Origin: Pirellulales bacterium
GTDB taxonomy: Bacteria > Planctomycetota > Planctomycetia > Pirellulales > JACPPG01
Direction: 5' to 3'
Length of the DNA stretch: 64,000 nt
Assembly: GCA_035546535.1 (NCBI GenBank)
Contig: DASZWQ010000176.1
Location: 24,878 to 88,877 of the forward strand
The notes below the pieces were generated by a model. That model did not search any database. It had not been told where the DNA came from and saw only the letters and a program-made list of their open reading frames with translations. Every line of letters begins with the position of its first letter. The stretch's first letter is position 1. The position numbers and the translations under genes are program-made. Below are positions 43,001 through 50,287 of this stretch, piece after piece.

Positions 43001-45625
43001 GTGTCGGTGACGCCCGCCGGCGCGGCCACGGGAGTGGCCATCAACACGCCCATCACGATCTCGTTCAGCGAAGCCTTGAGTGCGGCCAGCGTCACGACGA
43101 GCACGATCCAGCTACGCAATGCGAGCAATACTCTGGTGGCTGGCACCGTCACGTACAACTCGACGAACAATAGCGCCACGTTTACCCCGACAAGCGCGCT
43201 CGCGAACTCGACGACGTACACGTTGACCATTGTCAGCGGGTCGAGCGGCGTAAAGGACGTGGCGGGCAATGCCCTGGCCGCGAACGTCACCTCGTCGTTC
43301 ACCACCGTCGCCCTGGTCGACACCACGCCACCCACCGTCGTGTCGGTGATGCCGACCGGTGCATCGACCAATGTGGCCACGAATGCCACCGTCACCGTGA
43401 CGTTCAGCGAAGCTTTGACCGCCGCCACGGTATCGGCCAGCACCGTCCAGTTGCGTGATTCGAACAACAATCTCGTGGCGGGTACCGTCGCTTACAACGC
43501 GTCGAACAACACCGCCACGTTCACGCCCGCGAGTGCGCTGTCGAACTCGATGACGTACACGCTCACGATCGTTGGCGGGTCGAGCGGCGTAAGGGACCTG
43601 GCCGGCAACGCCCTGGCCGCGAACTTCACCTCGTCGTTCACCACCGTGGCTCCGCCGGATACCACGCCCCCCACGATCGTGTCGATCACGCCGGCTGGCG
43701 CCGCGACCGGCGTCGCCGTGAACACGCCCATCACGATCTCGTTCAGCGAGGCCTTGAGTGCGGCCAGCGTCACGACCAGCACGATCCAGCTTCGCGACGC
43801 GAACAACAACCTCGTGGCCGGCAGCGTTACGTACAACTCGGCGAACAATACGGCCACGTTTACGCCGACCAGTGCTCTGGCCAACTTGACGACGTACACG
43901 TTGACGGTCGTCAGCGGCGCAAGCGGCGTAAAGGACGCGGCCGGCAACGCACTGGCCTCGACCGCTACGTCCACCTTTACGACCGTGGCCGATACCACGC
44001 CGCCGACGATTGTGTCGGTGACACCGGCGGGGGCTTCAACCGGTGTGGCCACGAGCGCGACAGTGACTGTCACGTTCAGCGAGGCGCTGAACGCCGCGAC
44101 CATCTCGGCCAGCACGATCCAGCTGCGCGATTCGAACAACAATCTCGTGGCCGGCACCGTGACTTACAACGCCTCGACCAAGACGGCCACGTTCACGCCC
44201 ACGAGTGCTCTGTCCAACTCGATGACCTACACGCTGACGATCGTTGGCGGGTCGAGCGGCGTGAAGGACGCGGCCGGCAACGCCTTGGCTGCTAACGCCA
44301 CCTCGTCGTTTACCACCATCGCGTCGACGGCAACGGCGACTTTGTTCTCCACGAGCACGGCTCCGGCGACGCCCGACAGCGGTGACGTCCGTGCGATCGA
44401 AGTCGGCGTCAAATTCAGTGCGAACACCAGCGGTTTCATCACCGGCATCCAGTTCTACAAGGCGACGACCAACACCGGCACGCACACGGGCAGCCTGTGG
44501 TCGAGCACCGGACAGTTGTTGGCTACCGGTACGTTCACGAACGAAACCGCAAGCGGCTGGCAGACCTTGGTCTTTAGCACACCGGTGGCGATTACCGCCG
44601 GCACCACATACACAGCCAGCTACCACACGACGTCTGGTCACTATTCGTACACGTATTCCACCTTCTCGAAATCTTTCACCAGCGGCCCGCTCACCGTGCC
44701 GGCCAATGGTGGTGTGTACGTGTACGGCAACAGTGCCGTTCCGACCTCGACGTACCAGTCAACGAACTACTGGGTGACCCCGGTGTTCAGTTACACGCCG
44801 CCCGTGGATAAGACGCCGCCGACGGTTGTGTCGGTGACGCCCGCCGGAGCCTCGACGAATGTGGCGACCAGCGCCGCGGTGACCGTCACGTTCAGCGAAG
44901 CTTTGAGCGTCGCCAGCGTCACGAGCAACACGATCCAGCTCCGTGATTCGAACAACAATCTCGTCGCTGGCACGGTCAGCTACAACGCAGCGACCAATAC
45001 GGCAACCTTCACGCCGACCAGCGCCCTCGCAAACTCGATGACGTACATGCTGACCGTCGTTGGCGGAGCGGGCGGCGTGGCCGATACGTCGGGCAATGCC
45101 CTGGCGACGAACATTTTCTCGTCGTTCACCACCATGCCCAAGGTCGGCGCCACCAGCACCGTGTGGCCGACGACCACCACCCCGGCCACGGTCGATAGCG
45201 GTGACACCGCCTCGGTCGAACTCGGCATGAAGTTTACGGCCAACGCCAACGGTTTCATCACCGGCATCCAGTTCTACAAGGCCACGGGCAACACCGGCAC
45301 CCATACCGGCAGCCTGTGGTCCAGCACCGGGCAACTGCTGGCGACCGGCACGTTCACCAATGAGACGGCCAGCGGTTGGCAGACTCTGGTCTTTTCGACG
45401 CCCGTGGCGATCACGGCCGGCACGACCTACGTGGCCAGCTACCACACGACCGTGGGCCATTACTCGTTCAGCCGGTCGTACTTCACGTCGTCGTACTCCA
45501 GCGGAGCGTTCACCGTACCCGCCAATGGCGGCGTGTTCATCTACGGCAATAGCGCCTTCCCGACCTCGAGCTACCAGTCGAGCAATTACTGGGTCGAACC
45601 GATCTTCGCACCGCTGGCGAGCTAA
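37037..45625 (+). CDS. Giant secreted protein: N,N-dimethylformamidase-like head, 11 Ig-like and 6 DUF4082-like domains
   Basis: 2862 residues from the ATG at 37037; the open frame back to 36884 adds only low-complexity residues. It begins with a basic stretch and the LEPR-XLL-type motif (KIFLEPLEERYMFS). Residues about 40-530 match the N,N-dimethylformamidase large-subunit-like domain (IYRIGYYQGDGARL, SGVYVADIIRDDG, FLSVGHDEYWS). A Big-type Ig follows (about 540-630). Six DUF4082-like modules (starts near 633, 934, 1323, 1712, 2430 and 2705) alternate with eleven SbsA-type Ig repeats. Ig1 carries a cysteine-rich insert (852-863). The head may be a hydrolase or only a binding domain. It shares repeats with the gene at 26068. 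Confidence 0.93.
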   Translation: MSPRRKPKKAAQRRRFLTRTSRKIFLEPLEERYMFSVNPIVAENQLPGTPESVWDVPDPSSNIEGFAAQFSVDVGQTVQFKVNTDASAYHLDIYRIGYYQGDGARLITTIQPTDLSDQPDPNFDLATNSTDASNWHVSASWNVPTTAVSGVYVADIIRDDGTYGENQIIFVVRDDASTSDLLFQTSDTTWEAYNTWGGTSLYTPDYPAGRAYAVSYERPFANRTTSQQNFFFADEYPMVRYLEENGYDVSYTSGQYIAMTSGADIVNHKVFLSVGHDEYWSSEQFYGVENALADGVNLAFFSGNEVFWKTRWIADDAGDPYGTMVCYKETLDDSLTDPSGVWTGTWADPRFSPPLDGGIAQNSLTGTLWTMNALTTDATSSTSFTLTSNYAALRFWRNTAVASLTGSKTLTVGDHTLGYEADSDIDNGFRPAGLIDLSATTVNASSVLQDYGATFAAATITQNMTEYRASSGAIVFSAGTVQYSWGLDNDHDVYEGAVDKNLQQATINLFADMGVQPATMMKGMVAATASTDHTAPTSTITSPLPGATIAAGASVTIKGTAKDTGGGVVAGVEVSVDGGLTWHPATGTTSWSYTFTPRSAGQFTIMSRATDDSLNTEKPGPGVTVNPPQAVATYNLFGNTTPTLIDSGDANSITLGMRFQSDVDAVVTGVRFYKSAANTGTHTGSLWTSTGVLLATVTFTNETASGWQSATFSSPVQIKANTPYVVSYYAPNGHYSQTNGYFTSQGIDNGPLHGLASGPSGANGLYSYGGSTFPVTTYAQANYWVDVTISTDVPVDTTPPTVVSYTPTNGTTTLSTDSGIVIKFSEAIDPATINATNFQLLNPNLTTVPPGCCGSPGGWCSGCPLFQGAQTTVVPTTISYDATQDTVTLIPLAPLSTLNTYTVLVKGGASGVADMAGNTLATDNAQSFLTPALPASTWNTVWSNTTTPGTVDSGDANPIEVGMKFVPSSNGTVAGVSFYKSAGNIGIHTGSLWSSTGQLLATGTFTSETASGWQELIFSSPVAVTAGTTYVVSYYTNSGHYADDQNYFSSAYSSGAFTVPAGGGVYLYGDGGFPTQTFNNSNYWVEPILRTAPPADTTPPLILGITPAASTTNVSTSPSITVAFSEALDPTTATANQLRLMDQYNHLVPTTVTYNATTFTATITPTSPLAFGSQYTVVVAGGALGVRDLAGNPLAATIGSTFTTAGSPVPDSTPPVVIDTSPANGATGYTVNGSIVVTFSEPLNAATINGQTANILLNGVTRVMSTATYNAATNSITITPTTPLSYGLSYTVYIVGGSTGIRDLSGNALASNFSSNFTTAAAPPPTSIWNSTATPASTESSSQAVNVGVKFVPSTSGYITGIEFYKASTNTGTHTGSLWSSTGQLLATGTFTNETASGWQTLTFSTPIAVTAGTTYIASYLAPNGHFSVNTGYFNSSYTSGMLTVPANGGVFTYGTTNAFPTSTYSGSNYWVDVIFSLSPGNTNPPQVTSMSPSAGATNVSINSSFTVTFDQPINPLSLTSSTLQIVDGSTLVAATISYNSSNNTATITPLAPLANSHTYTLSAIGGIPGLKNVAGVNLAQTVSETFTTAAADTTPPTVTGFTPANSATNVSTTSAITVTFSEALNAATVTSSTVMLKDSSNSVVPATVTYNASNNTVTLTPTSALANSAIYTITVVGGASGVTDVAGNALAANATSSFTTVLGTTGGNSTAGTSSLWPTTTTPATVDSGDKSAVEVGVKFIPSTSGYITGVEFYKATTNTGTHTGSLWSSTGQLLATGTFTNETASGWQTLTFSSPVAVTAGTTYVASYHTTVGHYSFSRSYFTSSFTSGSLQVPANGGVFVYGNSAFPTSSYQSSNYWVDVLFTTVDTTPPTVVSVTPVGASTGVATNVPVTVTFSEALTVASISSSTIQLRDSNNNLVAGTVTYNSTTKTATFTPTSALANSMTYMLTVVGGTNGVKDLAGNALATNIFSSFTTAAPVDTTPPTVVSVTPAGAATGVAINTPITISFSEALSAASVTTSTIQLRNASNTLVAGTVTYNSTNNSATFTPTSALANSTTYTLTIVSGSSGVKDVAGNALAANVTSSFTTVALVDTTPPTVVSVMPTGASTNVATNATVTVTFSEALTAATVSASTVQLRDSNNNLVAGTVAYNASNNTATFTPASALSNSMTYTLTIVGGSSGVRDLAGNALAANFTSSFTTVAPPDTTPPTIVSITPAGAATGVAVNTPITISFSEALSAASVTTSTIQLRDANNNLVAGSVTYNSANNTATFTPTSALANLTTYTLTVVSGASGVKDAAGNALASTATSTFTTVADTTPPTIVSVTPAGASTGVATSATVTVTFSEALNAATISASTIQLRDSNNNLVAGTVTYNASTKTATFTPTSALSNSMTYTLTIVGGSSGVKDAAGNALAANATSSFTTIASTATATLFSTSTAPATPDSGDVRAIEVGVKFSANTSGFITGIQFYKATTNTGTHTGSLWSSTGQLLATGTFTNETASGWQTLVFSTPVAITAGTTYTASYHTTSGHYSYTYSTFSKSFTSGPLTVPANGGVYVYGNSAVPTSTYQSTNYWVTPVFSYTPPVDKTPPTVVSVTPAGASTNVATSAAVTVTFSEALSVASVTSNTIQLRDSNNNLVAGTVSYNAATNTATFTPTSALANSMTYMLTVVGGAGGVADTSGNALATNIFSSFTTMPKVGATSTVWPTTTTPATVDSGDTASVELGMKFTANANGFITGIQFYKATGNTGTHTGSLWSSTGQLLATGTFTNETASGWQTLVFSTPVAITAGTTYVASYHTTVGHYSFSRSYFTSSYSSGAFTVPANGGVFIYGNSAFPTSSYQSSNYWVEPIFAPLAS

Positions 45626-45680
45626 GCGGATGACGCAGCGGTGATGCGGTGAGAAGGCAGAGCCGTCATAGGGCAGGAAG

Positions 45681-45748
45681 GAAATCGATCGGCGGGGGCC
45701 GATCGATTTCGGGGAAGCAGCGAGACGCGCAGGGATGCGTCTCGCTGC
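45681..45748 (+). terminator. Two perfect stem-loops after the giant gene
   Basis: Stem 1: GAAATCGATCGGC (45681-45693) with a 4-base G loop and its exact complement (45698-45710), 13 bp. Stem 2: GCAGCGAGACGC (45717-45728), 8-base loop, exact complement (45737-45748), 12 bp. There is no T run, so these are either Rho-dependent or 3'-end-stabilising structures rather than a classical terminator. The rest of the gap to 46018 holds no clear gene. Confidence 0.6.
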
Positions 45749-46018
45749 CGATTTCGACCGATGCTCGTGCGGAACCCCTCCTGCACGCGCCCTCTCTGCT
45801 GGCGTGCGGCTGCTAGCGGCGCAATCGGCGTCGCACGGCAAACTCGGTCGAATGCGCCGGCACAGTTCAAGTAACCGGCAAAGTTTCTCGATAGAGACTC
45901 CATGTCCGATTGGCCGAGGGGCGATTGTTGCGCGCGGGCCATCGGAGCAGGGTAATGGCGTCGGGGGCAGCAATGCGCGTCCAGACGTCATTCGTCCTAG
46001 CCATGGGGGACCACGACG

Positions 46019-47167
46019 ATGCGCGTCTGTCTGTACACGGATTCGGCGCTTCCGCTCTTGGGAGGCCAGGAAGTCGTCGTCGACGCCTTGGCTCGCAACT
46101 TCATGGCTCTCGGGCACGAGCCGATCGTGCTGGCGCCGCCACCGCGGCATTTGTCGATGGCCGACCACGAGTTTCCTTACCCGGTGCTGCGTCATCCACG
46201 CTTCATCTCGACGCGCCATTTCATGGAGTGGTACAAGCATTGGCTCGGTCGCGCGCATCGGCAGCATCGTTTTGACGTCCTGCACTGCCATTCGATCTAT
46301 CCGTGCGGTTACCTAGCCGCGCTGTGCCAGGGGAGCCTGGGCATACCGACCGTGATCACCAGCCACGGCGGCGACGTACACCTGTCGGGGTACCGCTTAT
46401 CGAAGCCGGGCATGCCGGCGCGCTACGCGCGCAGCATCGCGGCGGCCGATGCCTTGATCTCGATCAGCCGCTTTACGTACGACGGCATTTTGCAACTCTG
46501 CCCGACGGCGCGAAACATCGTCTCGATACCCAACGGCGTGCACCTCGAACCGTTTTTGCACCAGGCCACGCGTTCCGAGCAGCTCGACCGCCGCATCCAG
46601 CGCGGGGAGTACTTCCTGTTCATCGGACGGCTGCACGAGCGCAAAGGTGTCGACGTCCTGCTCGATGCCATGGCGCTGCTTCCCGCGCGGCGCCGCGGAT
46701 TGCTGGTCATCGCCGGCGACGGCGACGAACGCGACGCGCTCGAAGCGCAGAGCGCCCGCTTGAAACTGCAGAACCACGTTCGTTTCGTCGGCGCGGCCAA
46801 GGGAAGCACCAAGACGTGGCTGTTGCAAAACGCGCGCTTCGTGGTCACACCGTCGCGCACCTGGGAGGCTTTCGGCCTGGTCGTGCTGGAAAGCTACGCC
46901 GCGGGACGGGCCGTGATTACGACCATGCTGCCCGGCATGATGGACCTGGTCATGCCCGGCGAAACGGGCCTGTTGGTGCCGCCCGAATCTCCGGCCGAAT
47001 TGGCGCAGGCCGTGGGCACCTTGTGGGAGGACGAGGCGCTCGCCCAGCGCTGTGGCGAGCGGGCCAAGCGCGTGGCGCAGAGTTATGGCTGGCCGACGAT
47101 CGCCGAGCGCCATCTGGATCTGTACAACGAGCTCATCGGTGCGCCAGCGCTGCGATTGGCGGCGTAG
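46019..47167 (+). CDS. GT4-family glycosyltransferase
   Basis: 382-residue GT-B glycosyltransferase. The N-terminal MRVCLYTDSALPLLGGQEVVVDALARN holds the glycine-rich acceptor loop. ITSHGGDVHLSGY and SIPNGVHLEPF are usual GT4 marks. The C-terminal domain has LFIGRLHERKGVDVLLDAM and the donor-binding EAFGLVVLESYAAGRAVITT (the EX7E motif). It is complete. The sugar transferred is unknown; the position suggests work on the same surface glycan as the sugar-nucleotide genes. Confidence 0.93.
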   Translation: MRVCLYTDSALPLLGGQEVVVDALARNFMALGHEPIVLAPPPRHLSMADHEFPYPVLRHPRFISTRHFMEWYKHWLGRAHRQHRFDVLHCHSIYPCGYLAALCQGSLGIPTVITSHGGDVHLSGYRLSKPGMPARYARSIAAADALISISRFTYDGILQLCPTARNIVSIPNGVHLEPFLHQATRSEQLDRRIQRGEYFLFIGRLHERKGVDVLLDAMALLPARRRGLLVIAGDGDERDALEAQSARLKLQNHVRFVGAAKGSTKTWLLQNARFVVTPSRTWEAFGLVVLESYAAGRAVITTMLPGMMDLVMPGETGLLVPPESPAELAQAVGTLWEDEALAQRCGERAKRVAQSYGWPTIAERHLDLYNELIGAPALRLAA

Positions 47168-47175
47168 ATCCTCAG

Positions 47176-47239
47176 TAGGGTGCCCTATGGGCACCACAAA
47201 CGAAGGTTCTCGGGCTGCGGTGCCCACAGGGCACCCTAC
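47176..47239. repeat. Family B paired palindrome between convergent glycosyltransferase genes
   Basis: GGTGCCC-tat-GGGCACC and GGTGCCC-aca-GGGCACC with a 23-base spacer. It starts nine bases after one stop and ends twelve bases before the opposing stop, so it may end both transcripts. Confidence 0.85.
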
Positions 47240-47250
47240 GGCTCCGGCCG

Positions 47251-48336
47251 CTAAGCCGCCGCCGGCAACTCGAGCGCTGTGCCGGGCAGATCCAGAAACT
47301 CGGCCAGCGAATCCTGCACGCGCTGCCAGTATTTGGGTGCCCACCGCTTGTAGGCCGCCACGATGTCGTCGCGCTCGGCCAGCGCCTGACGAATGTAGTG
47401 GGCGATGATCTCATTCCGCTCGGGATACTCGACCACCAGCCGGCTGCGCAAATAGGCCGAGTCGTCGAACAAATGCGAATTCGGTCCCAGCAGACAGGGC
47501 ACGCCTTCGGCCAGGCTCTCCAGCGGCAACATCGGACAGCATTCCGAGAGCGTGACGTACAAGTTCAAGTGCATCGAGCGCAAATGCTGCTGGATTTCGG
47601 ACTGCGGAACGGGTTGCCGACGGATGCGGGCGTTCACGCCCAACTCGCGGGCGAAATCCTCGACCAGCGCGTTGGCCCCGGCCACGTGAACGACCGCGCC
47701 CGGGATTTCGGTCGTCGCGGCGAGTGCCGCGAAAGGCAACTTGCGCCACACGGATAAATCGACCGCAGCGACACCCAAATGTGGCCCGCCGCCGAGCGGC
47801 ACAGACGCCGCCTGTGGCACCTTCGCCAGGCCGTGCAGCACAGTCGAGGCGGGAATGTTCTGCCGGCGAAACACTTCGGCCATGCCGGTCTTCGCGAAAC
47901 CGATCTTCTTGATGCGCCCCGCCGCGACCAGGTGTTTGAGTTCCTTGAGCCTCTGCCAACTGCGCTCCTGGGAGATCATGAAGCTGTTGTACCAGGTGGC
48001 ATGGACGTCGATCTTGCGCGGTGCGCGCTCGAGCGCTTCGAGCAAATACATGTAGCTCGGCGGCACCTCGGCGAAAACCACGCGCGACGTGCCGGTGGCG
48101 AGGATCAGTTCCGCGATGTGCGCGGCCGTTCGTTTCGTCAGCCCATCGAGCACGGGCAAGCAGGCCGGAAACAGATTCACCGTCGAACTATAAACGCCGC
48201 GCCACTCGGGCTCGACCACGGCCACGGCCCACGGCGCCGCTCGGGCGTGGCGTGCCAGCCATGCCTGCTCATCCAAGCCGCGCAAGGGATCGGCTCGACG
48301 ACGGCGTTTATTCAGGTAGCGGCTCAACAGTGACAT
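47251..48336 (-). CDS. Group-1-like glycosyltransferase, divergent
   Basis: 361 residues. The N-terminal half is divergent (AVAVVEPEWRGVYSSTVNLF, VVFAEVPPSYMYLLEALE). The C-terminal half is recognisable as a GT-B donor domain: LHLNLYVTLSECCPMLPLESLAEGVPCLLGPNS, where ECCPMLPLESLAEG corresponds to the EX7E motif of GT4 enzymes. It is convergent with the GT4 gene at 46019. Substrate unknown; there is no signal peptide or membrane segment. Confidence 0.78.
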   Translation of the reverse strand: MSLLSRYLNKRRRRADPLRGLDEQAWLARHARAAPWAVAVVEPEWRGVYSSTVNLFPACLPVLDGLTKRTAAHIAELILATGTSRVVFAEVPPSYMYLLEALERAPRKIDVHATWYNSFMISQERSWQRLKELKHLVAAGRIKKIGFAKTGMAEVFRRQNIPASTVLHGLAKVPQAASVPLGGGPHLGVAAVDLSVWRKLPFAALAATTEIPGAVVHVAGANALVEDFARELGVNARIRRQPVPQSEIQQHLRSMHLNLYVTLSECCPMLPLESLAEGVPCLLGPNSHLFDDSAYLRSRLVVEYPERNEIIAHYIRQALAERDDIVAAYKRWAPKYWQRVQDSLAEFLDLPGTALELPAAA

Positions 48337-48530
48337 GCGACGCTAGCTCCCGGTTCCAAAAACGCGTGGGCGTGGTGATCGATATTCGGCCGACAGCAGA
48401 TAGCCGCCGCGCGGCTTAATTGTCAAGAGCGATCAGATGCTAGCGTGTCGCAGCGCGGGCGACAGTCGCGTGCTAGCATCGCTCCTTATTCAGCCGCCGC
48501 GTTTACGCGTTGCGCCGCGCTCTCGGCAGA

Positions 48531-50000
48531 CTACTGGTCGACGCGCCGATAGACGCCCCAGTTTTGCTTCGCAAGGGCCGACAAGAATTCGTCGAACACG
48601 CTGCCCGGTGCTCCGACGCCGATGCCGATCGTGTAGATCGACAGCCGGCGACTGTAGTTGACCCGCGTAATCAACTCGACAATTTCGGCCGGAGCGCTGA
48701 CCTTGCCGCCATGCGGCTCGCCATCGGTGAGGAAGTAGAGCGCCTCGGCGTCGAATCGCAATCCGGATTCGAGTGCGTCGTACGAAGCCGTCATCGAGTT
48801 GGCTTGCAGCTGGCTGACCCAGCGGGAAGCCGCCTGCTTCATCTGGGAATTCGCCGGCACCAGTTGCCGCTGCCAGGGATGAACGTCGCTATTGAAGGCC
48901 ACGATGCTGAATTCCGTCTCCTCGGTCAGCCCGTCGATGGCCTGCAGCAATTCGCGCTTGGCCGCGTCGAGCCGGGGGCCGAGCATGCTGCTGGAAATGT
49001 CGATGATGAATACCAGTTTCTGCGCGTAGATCGACAGCCCGTAGTACATCGACGTGCCGCGGCCGCCTGGCCGACCGGCGGCAAATTCCTTCACGTCCTT
49101 GCGCTGGACGGGCGCGCCCGGGGCTTGAAAGGTCTTTTCGTTATCCTTCCACCATTGCGTCCAGGCCGCGCTATCGAGGCCCAGGTCCTGCCCCGTGGCC
49201 TCGGCGAGATACTGAACGATGTCGCCGCGAATCTCTCCCTTCACTTTTTCGAGGATCGCGATCAACTGCCCGACGGCCGGCGTGCTGCCGATCTTGATCA
49301 GTGCCTGAACAACGGAGCGCCGCAGGCCGAACTCGCGATCGAAGGCCGATAACTTGGCAAGCTTTGCCAGTTGCGTGACGTCGTCCGGCTGGCCATGCCC
49401 CCCCAACTCGTCGGCGAGCGCCGCAACCACCACGGGCCCGTCATGGCCGTTGGCCTGCTTCTCCAGGTACGCCGTCACGTCGTGTTCGACGTCTGGCAGT
49501 GACGAAGCCAAGAGCACCGCCAGCATCGGCAAGGCATTCGGCCCGATCGAACCGCGGCGCGTTTCTTTGCCGACCGTAACCAGCAGGTAGCGGGCGACCT
49601 CAGCATTGTCTTTGAAATCCAAGAGCGTGTCGTAGGCGGCGCTGCGCACCTCGGGCGCATCGTCCTTCAATCCTACGCTGACGATCAGCTTGGCAGCGTC
49701 GGGCGTGGGATACTTTCCGGCATCGCGCAAGGCCGTGATGCGCTCGAAGACTTGCTTGTTGCGCAGTCGGGTTTGAATGTCCTTCTTGGCGGCGCGGAAT
49801 TCCTCTTTGGCATCGTTGTCGGCGGCGGCCTCTTTTTTTGCCGCCGTTTTCGCGGCGCTCTTCGGGGCCTTGTCTACGGCGAGCGCCGCAGGCGCCCAGA
49901 GGGTTGCGCAAACGAGACAAACAGAGCAACCGGCCAGTGCGATCGCCGCGGCGCGGCGATATTGCTCGAAAGGCAACGGCGGCGCCTGCTTTCTCGACAT
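48531..50000 (-). CDS. Secreted VWA-domain protein with HEAT-like repeats
   Basis: 489 residues from the ATG at 50000, chosen because a signal peptide follows (RRAAAIALAGCSVCLVCATLWAPAALA). A Lys/Ala-rich linker (about 45-75) leads to HEAT-like helices (about 75-290: KQVFERITALRDAG, DDAPEVRSAAYDTLLDF, RRSVVQALIKIGS). The C-terminal von Willebrand A domain begins KLVFIIDISSSMLGPR, with the MIDAS DxSxS at about D334, and continues SIVAFNS and YFLTDGEPHGG. It is a probable periplasmic or surface metal-dependent binding protein. Confidence 0.88.
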   Translation of the reverse strand: MSRKQAPPLPFEQYRRAAAIALAGCSVCLVCATLWAPAALAVDKAPKSAAKTAAKKEAAADNDAKEEFRAAKKDIQTRLRNKQVFERITALRDAGKYPTPDAAKLIVSVGLKDDAPEVRSAAYDTLLDFKDNAEVARYLLVTVGKETRRGSIGPNALPMLAVLLASSLPDVEHDVTAYLEKQANGHDGPVVVAALADELGGHGQPDDVTQLAKLAKLSAFDREFGLRRSVVQALIKIGSTPAVGQLIAILEKVKGEIRGDIVQYLAEATGQDLGLDSAAWTQWWKDNEKTFQAPGAPVQRKDVKEFAAGRPGGRGTSMYYGLSIYAQKLVFIIDISSSMLGPRLDAAKRELLQAIDGLTEETEFSIVAFNSDVHPWQRQLVPANSQMKQAASRWVSQLQANSMTASYDALESGLRFDAEALYFLTDGEPHGGKVSAPAEIVELITRVNYSRRLSIYTIGIGVGAPGSVFDEFLSALAKQNWGVYRRVDQ

Positions 50001-50287
50001 CAAGATATGCTGTCCCACTAGTGCCGGCACGTTTGTCTCCGGCCGCGTCTGACGCGGCGCATCCGCCACGCTGGCCAAGGGCGGGCATTGCCTCCGGATC
50101 CATTGTCCGAGGCGGTGCGAGCCGCGTCAACGATTCGTAGGTCCGGCTCACGAGAAACGCAAATCGGAAATCTGCGACGTGCCTTCTGTAGCCGCCGTCG
50201 TCGAGGCGGGGATTCGTTAGCGCATTTCCGTGGTCGTGGAGCACCGGCTACGGAAAACCAATCCTGGGCACATTCCTGTCCAAACCG

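Noticed and set aside
26068..45625. Regularly repeated DNA that could look like a CRISPR array
   Set aside because: The repeats are long, in frame and encode Ig-like and DUF4082-like domains; there are no short unique spacers and no cas genes.
44759..46291. 510-codon open frame on the minus strand
   Set aside because: Mostly antisense to the giant gene and to the GT4 gene; the composition follows the opposite strand's repeats.
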